This document shows positions 1-8,107 of a stretch of 64,000 nucleotides of DNA, piece by piece. Location: positions 1,488,001 to 1,552,000 of the forward strand of contig NZ_CP018789.1 of assembly GCF_002139855.1 (NCBI RefSeq), written 5' to 3'. The notes under the pieces are model-generated. The model ran no database searches and was not told the DNA's origin. It was given only the letters and a program-made list of their open reading frames with translations. Source of the DNA: Campylobacter porcelli. Its GTDB lineage: Bacteria; Campylobacterota; Campylobacteria; Campylobacterales; Campylobacteraceae. Both the position numbers and the translations under genes were made by a program. The stretch's first letter is position 1; each line of letters opens with the position of its first letter.

Positions 1-530
1 TGCCTTAACTCATCAAGCTCTATAAATCTACGATAATGATTATCAAATATAAATGCGTTTTTGCCCACATTCTTACCTAGGCCAAATTTCCCATCGTTTA
101 CGCTTCTTGCTTCTATGGCTAAAATTCCATCGCTTTTAAGCAGATTTTTGACATTTTGTATAAAGCCACTTTGGCTACTATCATCTATAGCATGAAGTGT
201 AAATCTACTATAGCAAATATCAAATTTATCGCTAATATCCAAAGAATTGGTAAAATCCCCGCAAATCCATCTGATATTTTTATCCCTATTTTTTAAGCTA
301 TTAATGGCGATATTTGAGCTATCAATGGCGGTTACGCTTAGATTATTCTTAGCAAAATAGAGGCTATCTCTACCATTACCACAGCCAAATTCGATTAAAT
401 TTACAACGCTTTTATTTTTTATATAATTTTCATAGATGAAATTAGCAAAAAGCGTAGGCGTGGCAATATCTTTGTGTTCGTTTTTATAAAATTCATTCCA
501 ATATAGATTATCTCTAATCACATCTATCAC
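1..530 (-). CDS. Class I SAM-dependent methyltransferase (3' end outside the window)
   Basis: Read on the minus strand from a GTG at 530. That GTG overlaps the TGA of the diacylglycerol kinase gene (GTGA), so the two genes are probably translationally coupled. The first 55 residues lead into an SAM-binding motif I, EFGCGNGR at about residues 47-54, followed by an acidic strand end (TAIDSS). Later come a motif IV-like GDF region and the segment EARSVNDGKFGLGKNVGK. The methyltransferases at 5.9-7.3 kb carry a similar ARSI-D-RYG-G signature, so all three may belong to one subfamily. The C-terminus runs off the window at base 1. Substrate is unknown. The fold is clear; the exact role is not. Confidence 0.8.
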   Translation of the reverse strand, partial: MIDVIRDNLYWNEFYKNEHKDIATPTLFANFIYENYIKNKSVVNLIEFGCGNGRDSLYFAKNNLSVTAIDSSNIAINSLKNRDKNIRWICGDFTNSLDISDKFDICYSRFTLHAIDDSSQSGFIQNVKNLLKSDGILAIEARSVNDGKFGLGKNVGKNAFIFDNHYRRFIELDELR

Positions 531-883
531 CAAAATATATTAAATAGCACCACAGCCCAGACCATCACAGCTAAGCAAATAGAGATAAACACAGCCGCAC
601 TACCGCAGTCTTTAGCCACTTTGGCTAGTGGGTGAAAATCCGGACTAACAAGATCCACACACGCCTCAACAGCGCTATTTAAGCACTCCATCGCAAGGAT
701 AAACAATAGGCTCACCCCAAGGATAATCATCTGCATATAACTAACTGGCAAAAACCAAATAGCAATAAACAAAGGCAAAATTATAACCACCTCAATGCGA
801 AATGACTTCTCACTACGCCACATAGCTTTTAAGCCGCTTAATGCGTAAATTGCATTATTGTAAAAGTGATATTTTGGTTTCAT
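527..883 (-). CDS. dgkA: Diacylglycerol kinase
   Basis: The 118-residue size and layout are those of the small integral-membrane diacylglycerol kinases, which phosphorylate diacylglycerol to phosphatidic acid at the inner membrane, recycling lipid released by envelope glycan synthesis. An amphipathic N-terminus (GLKAMWRSEKSFRIE) precedes three hydrophobic segments. The family's core motif is visible as AMECLNSAVEACVDL near residues 64-78, containing the E-x3-A-x2-E active-site pattern. The start ATG is preceded by a good AAGGAG-type ribosome site. The downstream methyltransferase overlaps its stop codon. Confidence 0.93.
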   Translation of the reverse strand: MKPKYHFYNNAIYALSGLKAMWRSEKSFRIEVVIILPLFIAIWFLPVSYMQMIILGVSLLFILAMECLNSAVEACVDLVSPDFHPLAKVAKDCGSAAVFISICLAVMVWAVVLFNIFW

Positions 884-960
884 CGCTCTCCTTTTTAGTC
901 GATTAGGGTGAATTTATCAATGTTGTAATTATATCTTTTTATTATTTAAATCATCTTTGA

Positions 961-1215
961 ATATATAAGATATTAAATCTGAGCGAAAGCTCAGCAACCT
1001 TAGAAGGCTTTTTCAAAATTTTTAAATTCTTTTCTTTAAGGGACAGGGGAAACTACAATTTGAAAGCCAAAACAGTTTCCCCTATCCCTTAAAAATCCCA
1101 ACCCCTTCCCAGTTTGGCATTTTTATTTTTACTCCAAATTTTCGCCAAAAACTCCTTCGAGTTTTTTGTTGCGAAAATTTTGCAAAAGCCTTTCAAGGGG
1201 TGGCTTACGCCACGG
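961..1215. repeat. Intergenic palindromic repeat block A
   Basis: The gene-free stretch 884-1355 is largely filled by repeat modules that recur at 2.0-3.2, 27.8-28.4 and 30.4-31.0 kb. Bases 1030-1129 are the reverse complement of 2751-2850 with one mismatch in 100. That module is itself palindromic, with ends of the form TTAAGGGAYAGGGGAAAC. Bases 1135-1180 form a hairpin with outer arms AAATTTTCGC/GCGAAAATTT and inner arms AAAAACTC/GAGTTTTT. No credible coding potential is seen. Confidence 0.8.
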
Positions 1216-1314
1216 ATTTTATAATAAGATTTTTTAAATTTTTAGAAAATTTAAATATCAAATAAACTTTTTTCCTTTTTTAATCTTTAAAGATTAAATT
1301 ATGTAAAATAAGAA

Positions 1315-1320
1315 TATAAT
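1315..1320 (+). promoter_or_regulatory. Candidate -10 box of the zeta-like kinase gene
   Basis: A perfect TATAAT lies 36 bases before the ATG, in AT-rich DNA just outside repeat block A. An AAAGG ribosome site follows near 1344. As is usual for Campylobacter, no clear -35 box is seen. Confidence 0.5.
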
Positions 1321-1355
1321 AAAACGCAAAAGCTTGATATAAAAGGTTTTACTAT

Positions 1356-1973
1356 ATGGATAATATAAACAATACTAAACAACTATATATTTTTGCTGGA
1401 GTGAATGGAAGTGGCAAAAGCACATTTTATATTAATCAACTTTTAAAAAATGATTTTTATGGCTATAGGGTAAATAGCGATGAGTTAGCAAAAGAATTAG
1501 GCAATTACGAAAGTCCATATATACAAAATAAAGCAGGTAAATTGGCTATTGCTATGAGAAATAAATTTTTAAATAGCGGTGCTAGTTTTAATCTTGAGAC
1601 TACACTTAGTGGAAAAGGAATTGTCAAATTTATAAAATTAGCCAAAAACAAAGGTTATAATATCACACTTTTTTATATAGGTTTAAAAAGCGTTGAAATA
1701 TCTAAAAAAAGAGTAGCAATCAGAGTAAGCAAAGGCGGACATAATATCGATAATACAACTTTAGAAAGGAGATTTGGACAAAGTTTTGATAACCTAAAAG
1801 AGATACTTGGGGTATGTGATAAAATCTATTTTTATGATAATAGCAGTGAAATTCTAGATGACAAAGAGCAAACCCTATCAAATGCCAAATTAGTAGCATT
1901 TAAGCAAAATGGAGAATTTTCTATTATAAAAGATAGCTATGCTAATAAAATCATCGCTCAATACTATTTTTAA
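1356..1973 (+). CDS. Zeta-toxin-like P-loop kinase
   Basis: This 205-residue protein has a Walker A motif GVNGSGKS at residues 15-22, an RVNSDE segment at 38-43, an ETT segment at 81-83, and a GGHNI segment at 127-131. These are the marks of the zeta-toxin / AAA_33 kinase family. Characterised zeta toxins phosphorylate UDP-N-acetylglucosamine and block peptidoglycan synthesis; many chromosomal members are uncharacterised. No epsilon-like antitoxin gene is seen on either side: both flanks are palindromic repeats. It may be an orphan kinase, a toxin neutralised elsewhere, or a housekeeping relative. The inverted repeats on both sides suggest the gene could move or invert as a unit. Confidence 0.75.
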   Translation: MDNINNTKQLYIFAGVNGSGKSTFYINQLLKNDFYGYRVNSDELAKELGNYESPYIQNKAGKLAIAMRNKFLNSGASFNLETTLSGKGIVKFIKLAKNKGYNITLFYIGLKSVEISKKRVAIRVSKGGHNIDNTTLERRFGQSFDNLKEILGVCDKIYFYDNSSEILDDKEQTLSNAKLVAFKQNGEFSIIKDSYANKIIAQYYF

Positions 1974-3232
1974 CTTCGCAGTGGAGCAAAGCCCCACTTT
2001 GCGACCAAAGTTTAGCACTTTGGAAACGCACTAAAGTTATCTATCCGACAAATGCGGATGAAATTATGGTTTAACTTCGCCGCACGAGCTAAGCCCAGCT
2101 TAAGGGCAAGGAGCTACGCTCCCTTGACCCACCTCTTGTGCTTTGCACTCTCTTTGAGAAAGTCCCTACTTCGCAGGGTAACCCTATTTTAACTTCACGA
2201 CAAATTTATAAAATAAAAATGCCAAACTGGGAAGGGGTTGGGATCTTAAGGGATAGGGGAAATTATTTTTAACTTCGCAGGTCAGCAAAACCAGCGAATG
2301 CGACCCCGAAGGGGTGGTTTCTGTAAAACCGACCTTTGCGACAAAATTTTCGCAAAAGCAAAATAACCTAAATGGTTGTTTTACGGCGAAAATTTGGAAT
2401 GTAACCCTTGACCCACCTAAAGCCCCACAAGTGGGGTACCCCATTTATAGGGACTTTAGTATTTGCTACTTTAGCACGGACTTTGGTTTTTATTCCAAAT
2501 TTTCGCCAAAAACTCCTTCGAGTTTTTTGTTGCGAAAATTTTGTGCGTTAAAAGTAGGTAAAAATAGTTTCCCCTGTCCCTTAAAGAAAAAAAATTAAAA
2601 CTTTGCTAACAAAGAAATTCTTTTTATTTTTAAGTGGGAAGGGGGACGCTTTTTGGCAGACGCTACCCCTTCCCCCTTAACAACCCCTATCCCCTTGTAA
2701 AAGCCTTCTAATGTTGCTGAGCTACGCTCAGGTTTAATATGGCTTTTTATAAAATAAAAATGCCAAACTGGGAAGGGGTTGGGATTTTTAAGGGATAGGG
2801 GAAACTGTTTTGGCTTTCAAATTATAGTTTCCCCTGTCCCTTAAAGAAAATTTTCGCAACAAAAAACTCGAAGGAGTTTTTGGCGAAAATTTGGAATAGC
2901 AAAGAATTCTTTTCTTTTTAAGTGGGAAGGGGAACGCTTTTTGGCAGTTGAGTGGTGCAATAGTCAAACGATACTAACTATCGTTTGACGGCACTACGAA
3001 ACATAAGAGCGAAGCTACCTTGCCCTTCCCCCTTAAAATTATTTTAACTTCGCACGGCAACAAGTCGCCGTTTGCGACAAGGAGCTACGCTCCCTTGACC
3101 CACCTAAAGTTATCCATCCGACAAATGCGGATGAAATTATAGTTTTACTTCGCAGGTCAGCAAAACCAGCGAATGCGACCCCGAAGGGGTGGTTTCTGTA
3201 AAGCCGACCTTCACTACAAAATTAAATATTAT
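1974..3232. repeat. Intergenic palindromic repeat block B (about 1.25 kb, no gene)
   Basis: A mosaic of short palindromic modules. Bases 2342-2397 and 2495-2545 are hairpins sharing outer arms AAATTTTCGC/GCGAAAATTT but with different inner stems; a third copy at 2849-2899 is inverted. Bases 2751-2850 pair with block A. Bases 2920-3036 are a roughly 116-bp element with ends near TTAAGTGGGAAGGGG and CCCTTCCCCCTTAA and a central stem CAAACGATA/TATCGTTTG. A shortened copy without the central stem lies at about 2630-2683. Open frames of 86 and 94 codons here recur wherever the repeats recur and show no protein family features. Confidence 0.8.
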
Positions 3233-5032
3233 CTATGAGCCGATTACTCCGCCATCTTTTTTGCGTATTTGGACTATTGTGCTGCGTGGAGTGGAACTTT
3301 TGCCATTTGGGTAGTGGCTATTTGCTAGATTTTCTCCTGGGTGCTGGATACCTACAAACATAGTTGTATAATCACTATTAAAGGCAATTCCAGTAATCTC
3401 ACAAGCGATTGGACCAGTTAGAAATCTTCTTACTTGCGCTGTGATAGGATCAGCACATAGCATTTGGTTATTTCCCATCCCTTCGTAATCATCTTTATTA
3501 GAGTATTTACCATCAGTTTGTATCCAAAGTCTGCCAAATTTATCAAATTTCAATCCATCTGGGCTATTAAACATATTTTCTACATTTATATTGCTCGTTC
3601 CTTTTCTTAAATCATTTGGATATTTAAGCGGATTTCCAGCAAGTAAAAATATATCCCATCTAAAGCTTATGCTTGTGTGATCGCCTTTAGGGTGCCATCT
3701 GATGATATGGCCGTAGATATTTTTATTTCTTGGGTTTGATGCGTTTGTTTGGGTGCGTTTGGTGTTATTAGTAAGTGTAGCGTAGATATATTTACCATTA
3801 GGATCAGCAGCTATCCACTCTGGTCTATCCATAGGAGTAGCGCCAACTACACTAGCAGCCAATCTAGCATGGATTAATACATCTCCTTGATTATAAAAGC
3901 CATTTGTCTCATCTAAACCATTTTTGCCATACTCTAAGGCTACCCACTCTCCTACCCCTTCAAAATCCTTTGTATCTATAAATTTAGCTGCGTATAGGGT
4001 GCCTTCGTTTAGAATATCCCTATTTGGCTTATTTGGGTTGTATTTAGCCTTGCTAACAAATTTATATATAAACTCATTAGCCTCATCATCTCCCATATAT
4101 ACCACGATTTTACCATCTTTGGCTATTACTACTTCAGCATTTTCGTGCTTAAATCTCCCTAAGGCGGTGCGTTTGATTGGTGTGGAATTTGGATTATATG
4201 GGTCGATTTCTACTACCCAGCCAAAGCGATTTGGCTCATTTTCGTTTTTAGCTATATCAAATCTCTCATCTAATTTCCACTCATAATTCTCGCCTTTGAT
4301 ACTAAGCCCGTAGCGTTTTTGCGATGGATTAAATGCGTAATTCTCATCGCTTGAGCCAAAGAAATCATCAAAATTCTCCTCACAAGTAAGATATGTCCCC
4401 CAAGGAGTCTTGCCACTAGCACAGTTATTAATCGTTCCAAGCACCCTTACTCCACTCTTATCGGCTCTTGTTTTTAATAGCTTATGACCTCTAGCCGGAC
4501 CTTGTATATCTATAGGTGTCCCAGCTGTGATTTTGCGATTATATGGTGAGTCTAGCACAACGCTAAAAAACCCATCTTGGTTTTTAGCTATCTCAAATAT
4601 ACTCACACCCATTGAGTTTTGCTCGTAATAAACATCATCTAAGCTCATATTTTTACCTTGATGGTTAAACATTATTTCTGGATTTATATACTCATTATTC
4701 ACAGCTAAAATCGCACGATTTTCATCTATATCAAACCACGCCATACCATCAGTATTATCTCCAAAAGTTAGCTTGGCATTTTCAACTGCGTTTTTATCAA
4801 TTATCTTATTTTCATCAAATGGCGTTGCCTTGCTAAATAGCGGATCTGCCCAGCTAATGAGCTTTCTAACCTCATATCCATCTGGGACGATTACCTTATC
4901 TTGAGTGCTAGGTGGGACTTGCTTAAAGCCAATTAAAGGCTTATTTACATTAGCACTAATACCACTAGGCATAAATATCCCAGCATAAGCTAGCGCACCG
5001 CAAGTTGCTTGTAAAAAATCTCTTCTTTGCAT
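3233..5032 (-). CDS. phoX: PhoX-family alkaline phosphatase (Tat-exported)
   Basis: The 599-residue product starts MQRRDFLQ, a twin-arginine Tat motif at residues 3-4, followed by a hydrophobic stretch. Export in folded form with bound metals is expected for this family of calcium/iron-dependent periplasmic phosphatases. Recognisable PhoX (DUF839) blocks are GDNTDGMAWF, NNEYINPE, TCEENFDDFFG, GRFKHENAEVV, GDDEANEFIYKF, and PDGLKFDKFGRLWIQTDG near the C-terminus. Campylobacter jejuni uses a PhoX enzyme as its phosphate-starvation phosphatase. The ATG has a GGAG ribosome site 9 bases upstream. It stands alone, with a cassette boundary repeat 59 bases upstream of its start. Confidence 0.92.
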   Translation of the reverse strand: MQRRDFLQATCGALAYAGIFMPSGISANVNKPLIGFKQVPPSTQDKVIVPDGYEVRKLISWADPLFSKATPFDENKIIDKNAVENAKLTFGDNTDGMAWFDIDENRAILAVNNEYINPEIMFNHQGKNMSLDDVYYEQNSMGVSIFEIAKNQDGFFSVVLDSPYNRKITAGTPIDIQGPARGHKLLKTRADKSGVRVLGTINNCASGKTPWGTYLTCEENFDDFFGSSDENYAFNPSQKRYGLSIKGENYEWKLDERFDIAKNENEPNRFGWVVEIDPYNPNSTPIKRTALGRFKHENAEVVIAKDGKIVVYMGDDEANEFIYKFVSKAKYNPNKPNRDILNEGTLYAAKFIDTKDFEGVGEWVALEYGKNGLDETNGFYNQGDVLIHARLAASVVGATPMDRPEWIAADPNGKYIYATLTNNTKRTQTNASNPRNKNIYGHIIRWHPKGDHTSISFRWDIFLLAGNPLKYPNDLRKGTSNINVENMFNSPDGLKFDKFGRLWIQTDGKYSNKDDYEGMGNNQMLCADPITAQVRRFLTGPIACEITGIAFNSDYTTMFVGIQHPGENLANSHYPNGKSSTPRSTIVQIRKKDGGVIGS

Positions 5033-5090
5033 TTAAAACTCCATTAATAAATTGTGATGGAATTATAAAATTAGCTTGTAAAATTTCTAT

Positions 5091-5121
5091 GTTATTTTGG
5101 TTAAAAATATGTAAAATTTAG
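5091..5121. repeat. 31-bp direct repeat, left boundary of the wbqC/methyltransferase cassette
   Basis: This 31-bp stretch, beginning GTTATTTTGGTTAAAAATA, recurs exactly at 7344-7374 in the same orientation. Sequence outside the two copies differs. The stop codon of the WbqC-like gene (5118-5120) falls inside this copy. Confidence 0.85.
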
Positions 5122-5927
5122 TAATTAATAAAATTAAATTTATCTAGCAAGATTGGTATGTGGTTTTGAGCTTTAATCACACTAGGATTAGGTAGATTGG
5201 CTCTACCCCCCCCCATATTATTTGAATTTTGCTCTAAGATTATTTTATTAAAGCTCTCTTTTGGGTTGGTTTCATTAAACAAAAAGTCAATAATACCTAA
5301 ATATGGTATGAAATTTTTACCTTTTTGATTATATGCTGGGTGGGTGAAATTTAGATACTCTATATCGATTTTACTATTTGCGAAAATGTCCATTGAGTGC
5401 TTGGTTTGTAAGTAGCTTTTAGATCCTTGTGATGACAGGTATGAAGCTGCTTTTAAATCTTGGCAAATTCTAAGTAGTAGCTCCTCTCTTTTTGCGTTAC
5501 TTTGAGATAGCTGGCTGGATTTGTAAATCGGCGTTTTAATATCCAAATCTTGCATAAATTTGGTTATTAGGCTTATATTTAAATCTGCTAGGCTCTCACA
5601 CTGCATAATTGCACTGCTTAAAATTTGAAAATAATAATCAAAATTTACACTCTTTTTATAAGCGTGGTATATGGTGTTTAATATTTTTTTACGCCATTTA
5701 TCTTCAGATAAAAGCTTTATATCGCTTATTTTGGTGGTTTGGGCGGTTTTTTGAGTGGATAGGGATATGGTAAATTCCCTATCATTTAGCTTAATTTTGT
5801 TTCTACTTTGCCAACTTCGTCTCTCAAATTGCACACTATCTAAAAATACAAATTTATCAACGCTATTTATCATATAAAAATAGCCCAACCAAGGCAAAAA
5901 GGTAGGCTGCATAATGGCTATTTTCAA
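5118..5927 (-). CDS. WbqC-like protein with a poly-G tract near its C-terminus
   Basis: The N-terminus MKIAIMQPTFLPWLGYFYMI and the following FVFLDSVQFERRSWQSRNKIK are diagnostic of the WbqC family, whose members sit in surface-polysaccharide clusters and are proposed to act on nucleotide sugars; the exact reaction is not settled. The protein is 269 residues. A G9 tract (minus strand, 5206-5214) encodes GlyGlyGly at 239-241, after the conserved domain, leaving a 28-residue tail. One base less would give a 249-residue product; one more would stop at 241. So slippage would change the tail, not the core. Its ATG overlaps the stop of the methyltransferase upstream (ATGA). Confidence 0.85.
   Translation of the reverse strand: MKIAIMQPTFLPWLGYFYMINSVDKFVFLDSVQFERRSWQSRNKIKLNDREFTISLSTQKTAQTTKISDIKLLSEDKWRKKILNTIYHAYKKSVNFDYYFQILSSAIMQCESLADLNISLITKFMQDLDIKTPIYKSSQLSQSNAKREELLLRICQDLKAASYLSSQGSKSYLQTKHSMDIFANSKIDIEYLNFTHPAYNQKGKNFIPYLGIIDFLFNETNPKESFNKIILEQNSNNMGGGRANLPNPSVIKAQNHIPILLDKFNFINY
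5206..5214 (-). repeat. Homopolymer G9 (C9 on plus strand) inside the wbqC-like gene
   Basis: Nine identical bases in frame. Tracts of this kind are the usual slippage sites for phase variation in Campylobacter. Confidence 0.9.
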
Positions 5928-6595
5928 GATATTTTCCCATAAATTACAATATCGCTATCATTTATTATATGATTATTTTTCATCAAATTTTGGTTTTCGT
6001 AAGTTAAAAGTTTGAAATCTTTTAAATTTAGTTTTTCTTGTAAAATTTGGATTAATTCATGCTCTTGATATAGAGTATTGATAGCACCTGGTTCGCCTGT
6101 AATATCATAATCATCAGCCATCTTAAAGCAGTTTGGCTCTATCATCTTGCCTACACCATATCTAAAGTCCCTAATGCTCCTTGTCCTAAGGAAAAAAATA
6201 GCATCTTTTTTATACATTTTATGCTCTTTTAAAAGTTCAAGTAGCCTTAAAAAATCAGCCCTTACAAAGTAATTTACAACATTTGGTATAAGCAAAATAT
6301 CAGCATTTATACCACTATTTTTAGGTATAAAATCAAACATATCACTAGCAAAAAATGAGTAGTTTTTATACCCAAAGATATTTGCGAAATTATAGTTGGC
6401 ATCTTCGATTTTTTGCGGATTTATATCTACACCTATACACTCATTATCATATGAAGCAAACAAGCTAAGATTATTACCATTGCTACAAGCTAGTTCTAAT
6501 ACCTTTTGATTTGTCAAATTATGCAAACCATTTTTAAAGAAAAATGGTATCATAGCACTATCTGGAAATTTCAAACCACTTAAATTTTTATACAT
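5924..6595 (-). CDS. Class I SAM-dependent methyltransferase (copy 1 of a tandem pair)
   Basis: A 223-residue protein with SAM motif I VLELACSNGNNLS near residues 33-45 and acidic motif II (GVDINPQKIEDANYNF). A hydrophobic motif IV region reads DILLIPNVVNYF. The segment RTRSIRDFRYGVGKMIEP resembles the signature seen in the edge methyltransferase at base 1. It is clearly related along its whole length to the next gene upstream (6605-7276), so the two arose by tandem duplication. Overlap by four bases with the WbqC-like gene implies co-translation. A sugar, lipid or protein target in surface glycan synthesis is a guess from context. Confidence 0.82.
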   Translation of the reverse strand: MYKNLSGLKFPDSAMIPFFFKNGLHNLTNQKVLELACSNGNNLSLFASYDNECIGVDINPQKIEDANYNFANIFGYKNYSFFASDMFDFIPKNSGINADILLIPNVVNYFVRADFLRLLELLKEHKMYKKDAIFFLRTRSIRDFRYGVGKMIEPNCFKMADDYDITGEPGAINTLYQEHELIQILQEKLNLKDFKLLTYENQNLMKNNHIINDSDIVIYGKIS

Positions 6596-6604
6596 ATTTC
6601 TCTC

Positions 6605-7276
6605 CTAATTGATTTTTCCATAAATTATTATATCACTATCTTTGATATATACTCCGCTTTTTACATTTAAATTTTCGCTTGTAATAAGTGTAAAATCTCT
6701 TAAATTTAATTTTGATTTTAAGATTTCTACTAGTTCATACTCTTTATAGCAACTACAAATTATCCCCTTTTCGCCGCTATACTCATCGCCACTAAGGATA
6801 AATACCCCATCATCAATCTGCTCTCCAAGACCATATCTATGATCTTTTATACTTCTTGCTCTTATGAAAAAGTCGCTATTTGGCTCTATTAATTCATTTT
6901 TAATTATATTATCTAAAAGGGTTATAAAATCGGATTTTGTGATATAGTTTATCACATTTGGTATTAGTAAAACACCAGCTTTTAACCCTTTAGCACTCTT
7001 ACAAAACTCCCTCATATCTTGATTAATAAATTTAAATTTATCAAATCCATATACATTAGTAAAATTAAAATTAGCATTTTCTACATTTTGCAAATTAAGC
7101 TCAACTCCGATAACTTCATAATCATAACTAGCAAAAACAGATAGATTATTACCATTATTACAGCCTAGTTCTAGGACTTTTTGGGGATTTGTGTTTAGAT
7201 GATTTTTGAAAAAATAGCGTATAAGCTCAGCATCTGGATATTTAAAGCCTTTTAAATTTGAAATATAACCACTCAT
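6605..7276 (-). CDS. Class I SAM-dependent methyltransferase (copy 2 of a tandem pair)
   Basis: Same length (223 residues) and same layout as the gene at 5924-6595. Motif I is VLELGCNNGNNLSVFASYD, motif II is GVELNLQNVENANFNF, and the later signature is RARSIKDHRYGLGEQ. It is the first gene of the three-gene cassette and would be transcribed first; nine bases separate it from copy 1. Sequence divergence from copy 1 is large enough that the pair probably has different substrates. Target unknown. Confidence 0.82.
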   Translation of the reverse strand: MSGYISNLKGFKYPDAELIRYFFKNHLNTNPQKVLELGCNNGNNLSVFASYDYEVIGVELNLQNVENANFNFTNVYGFDKFKFINQDMREFCKSAKGLKAGVLLIPNVINYITKSDFITLLDNIIKNELIEPNSDFFIRARSIKDHRYGLGEQIDDGVFILSGDEYSGEKGIICSCYKEYELVEILKSKLNLRDFTLITSENLNVKSGVYIKDSDIIIYGKIN

Positions 7277-7343
7277 TAATCACTCGATAAGATAAAAATA
7301 GTTAGCAATTATAATAAATTTAAAATAATCATAGATAAATAGA

Positions 7344-7374
7344 GTTATTTTGGTTAAAAATATGTAAAATTTAG
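7344..7374. repeat. 31-bp direct repeat, right boundary of the wbqC/methyltransferase cassette
   Basis: Exact copy of 5091-5121, 47 bases before the bioD start. The two copies enclose all three cassette genes and nothing else. Confidence 0.85.
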
Positions 7375-7420
7375 CCTTAAAATCTTAAAATACAAATTTA
7401 CAATATCTAAGGAAAATAAG

Positions 7421-8098
7421 ATGAGTAAAAAGATATTTATTACTGGGACTAGCACTGATGTAGGCAAGAGCTATATAAGTGCGTTGGTAGTTAAAAAAAT
7501 GCGTGAATTTGGACTAAATGTCGGCTATTTCAAGCCAGTTTCAAGCGGAAATTTAGCAGATGATGAGATAATCCCGCTTGATGTAAAATTCGTGCGTGAT
7601 TTTGCTAAGATTGAGCTAAATTACTCTCAAATGAGTGCTTATAATTTTATCAAGCCCTATTCTCCGCATTTATCAGCTAAAAATGAGAATAAAAGCGTAA
7701 ATATGGACACAATCATATCTAAGCTTAATAATCTAGATGAAATTTGCGATTTTATGGTGGTTGAAGGGGCTGGTGGAGTGATATGTCCGCTTAGATATGA
7801 TGATGAGAAGATAATGCTACTTGATCTGATAAAAGCTCTAAATTTAAGCGTTATAATAGTCGCAGACGCAGCCCTTGGAGCGATCAATCAAACTGGGCTA
7901 ACTAGCTTTTATCTAAGGCAAAATGGCGTTGATATAAAGGGTGTGGTATTAAATAATTTTGATGAGAATTGCCCCATTTGCGTAGATAATAAAAAGATGA
8001 TAAATGAGCTATTTGGTCTAAAAATTTTATCTTGTGTAAAAAGAGATGAGCTAAGCTTAGATATAAGCAAAGATGAGATTTTAAATATTTTTAATTAA
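7421..8098 (+). CDS. bioD: Dethiobiotin synthetase
   Basis: This ATP-dependent enzyme closes the ureido ring of dethiobiotin from 7,8-diaminopelargonate and CO2, the step before BioB. The 225-residue product has the P-loop GTSTDVGKS at residues 8-16, the substrate-contact segment FKPVSSGN near 38-45, and the VVEGAGGVICPL motif near 111-122. An AAGGA ribosome site precedes the ATG. It is followed by bioA nine bases downstream, forming a bioDA operon that faces bioCGF. No bioB is in the window. Confidence 0.95.
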   Translation: MSKKIFITGTSTDVGKSYISALVVKKMREFGLNVGYFKPVSSGNLADDEIIPLDVKFVRDFAKIELNYSQMSAYNFIKPYSPHLSAKNENKSVNMDTIISKLNNLDEICDFMVVEGAGGVICPLRYDDEKIMLLDLIKALNLSVIIVADAALGAINQTGLTSFYLRQNGVDIKGVVLNNFDENCPICVDNKKMINELFGLKILSCVKRDELSLDISKDEILNIFN

Positions 8099-8107
8099 GG
8101 ATAAAAT

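Noticed and set aside
2184-2598. Two open frames of 86 and 94 codons on opposite strands
   Set aside because: They lie wholly in the palindromic repeats, recur with the repeats elsewhere, and have no ribosome site or family features.
3924-4286. 120-codon open frame antisense to phoX
   Set aside because: A shadow of a well-supported gene; no ribosome site.
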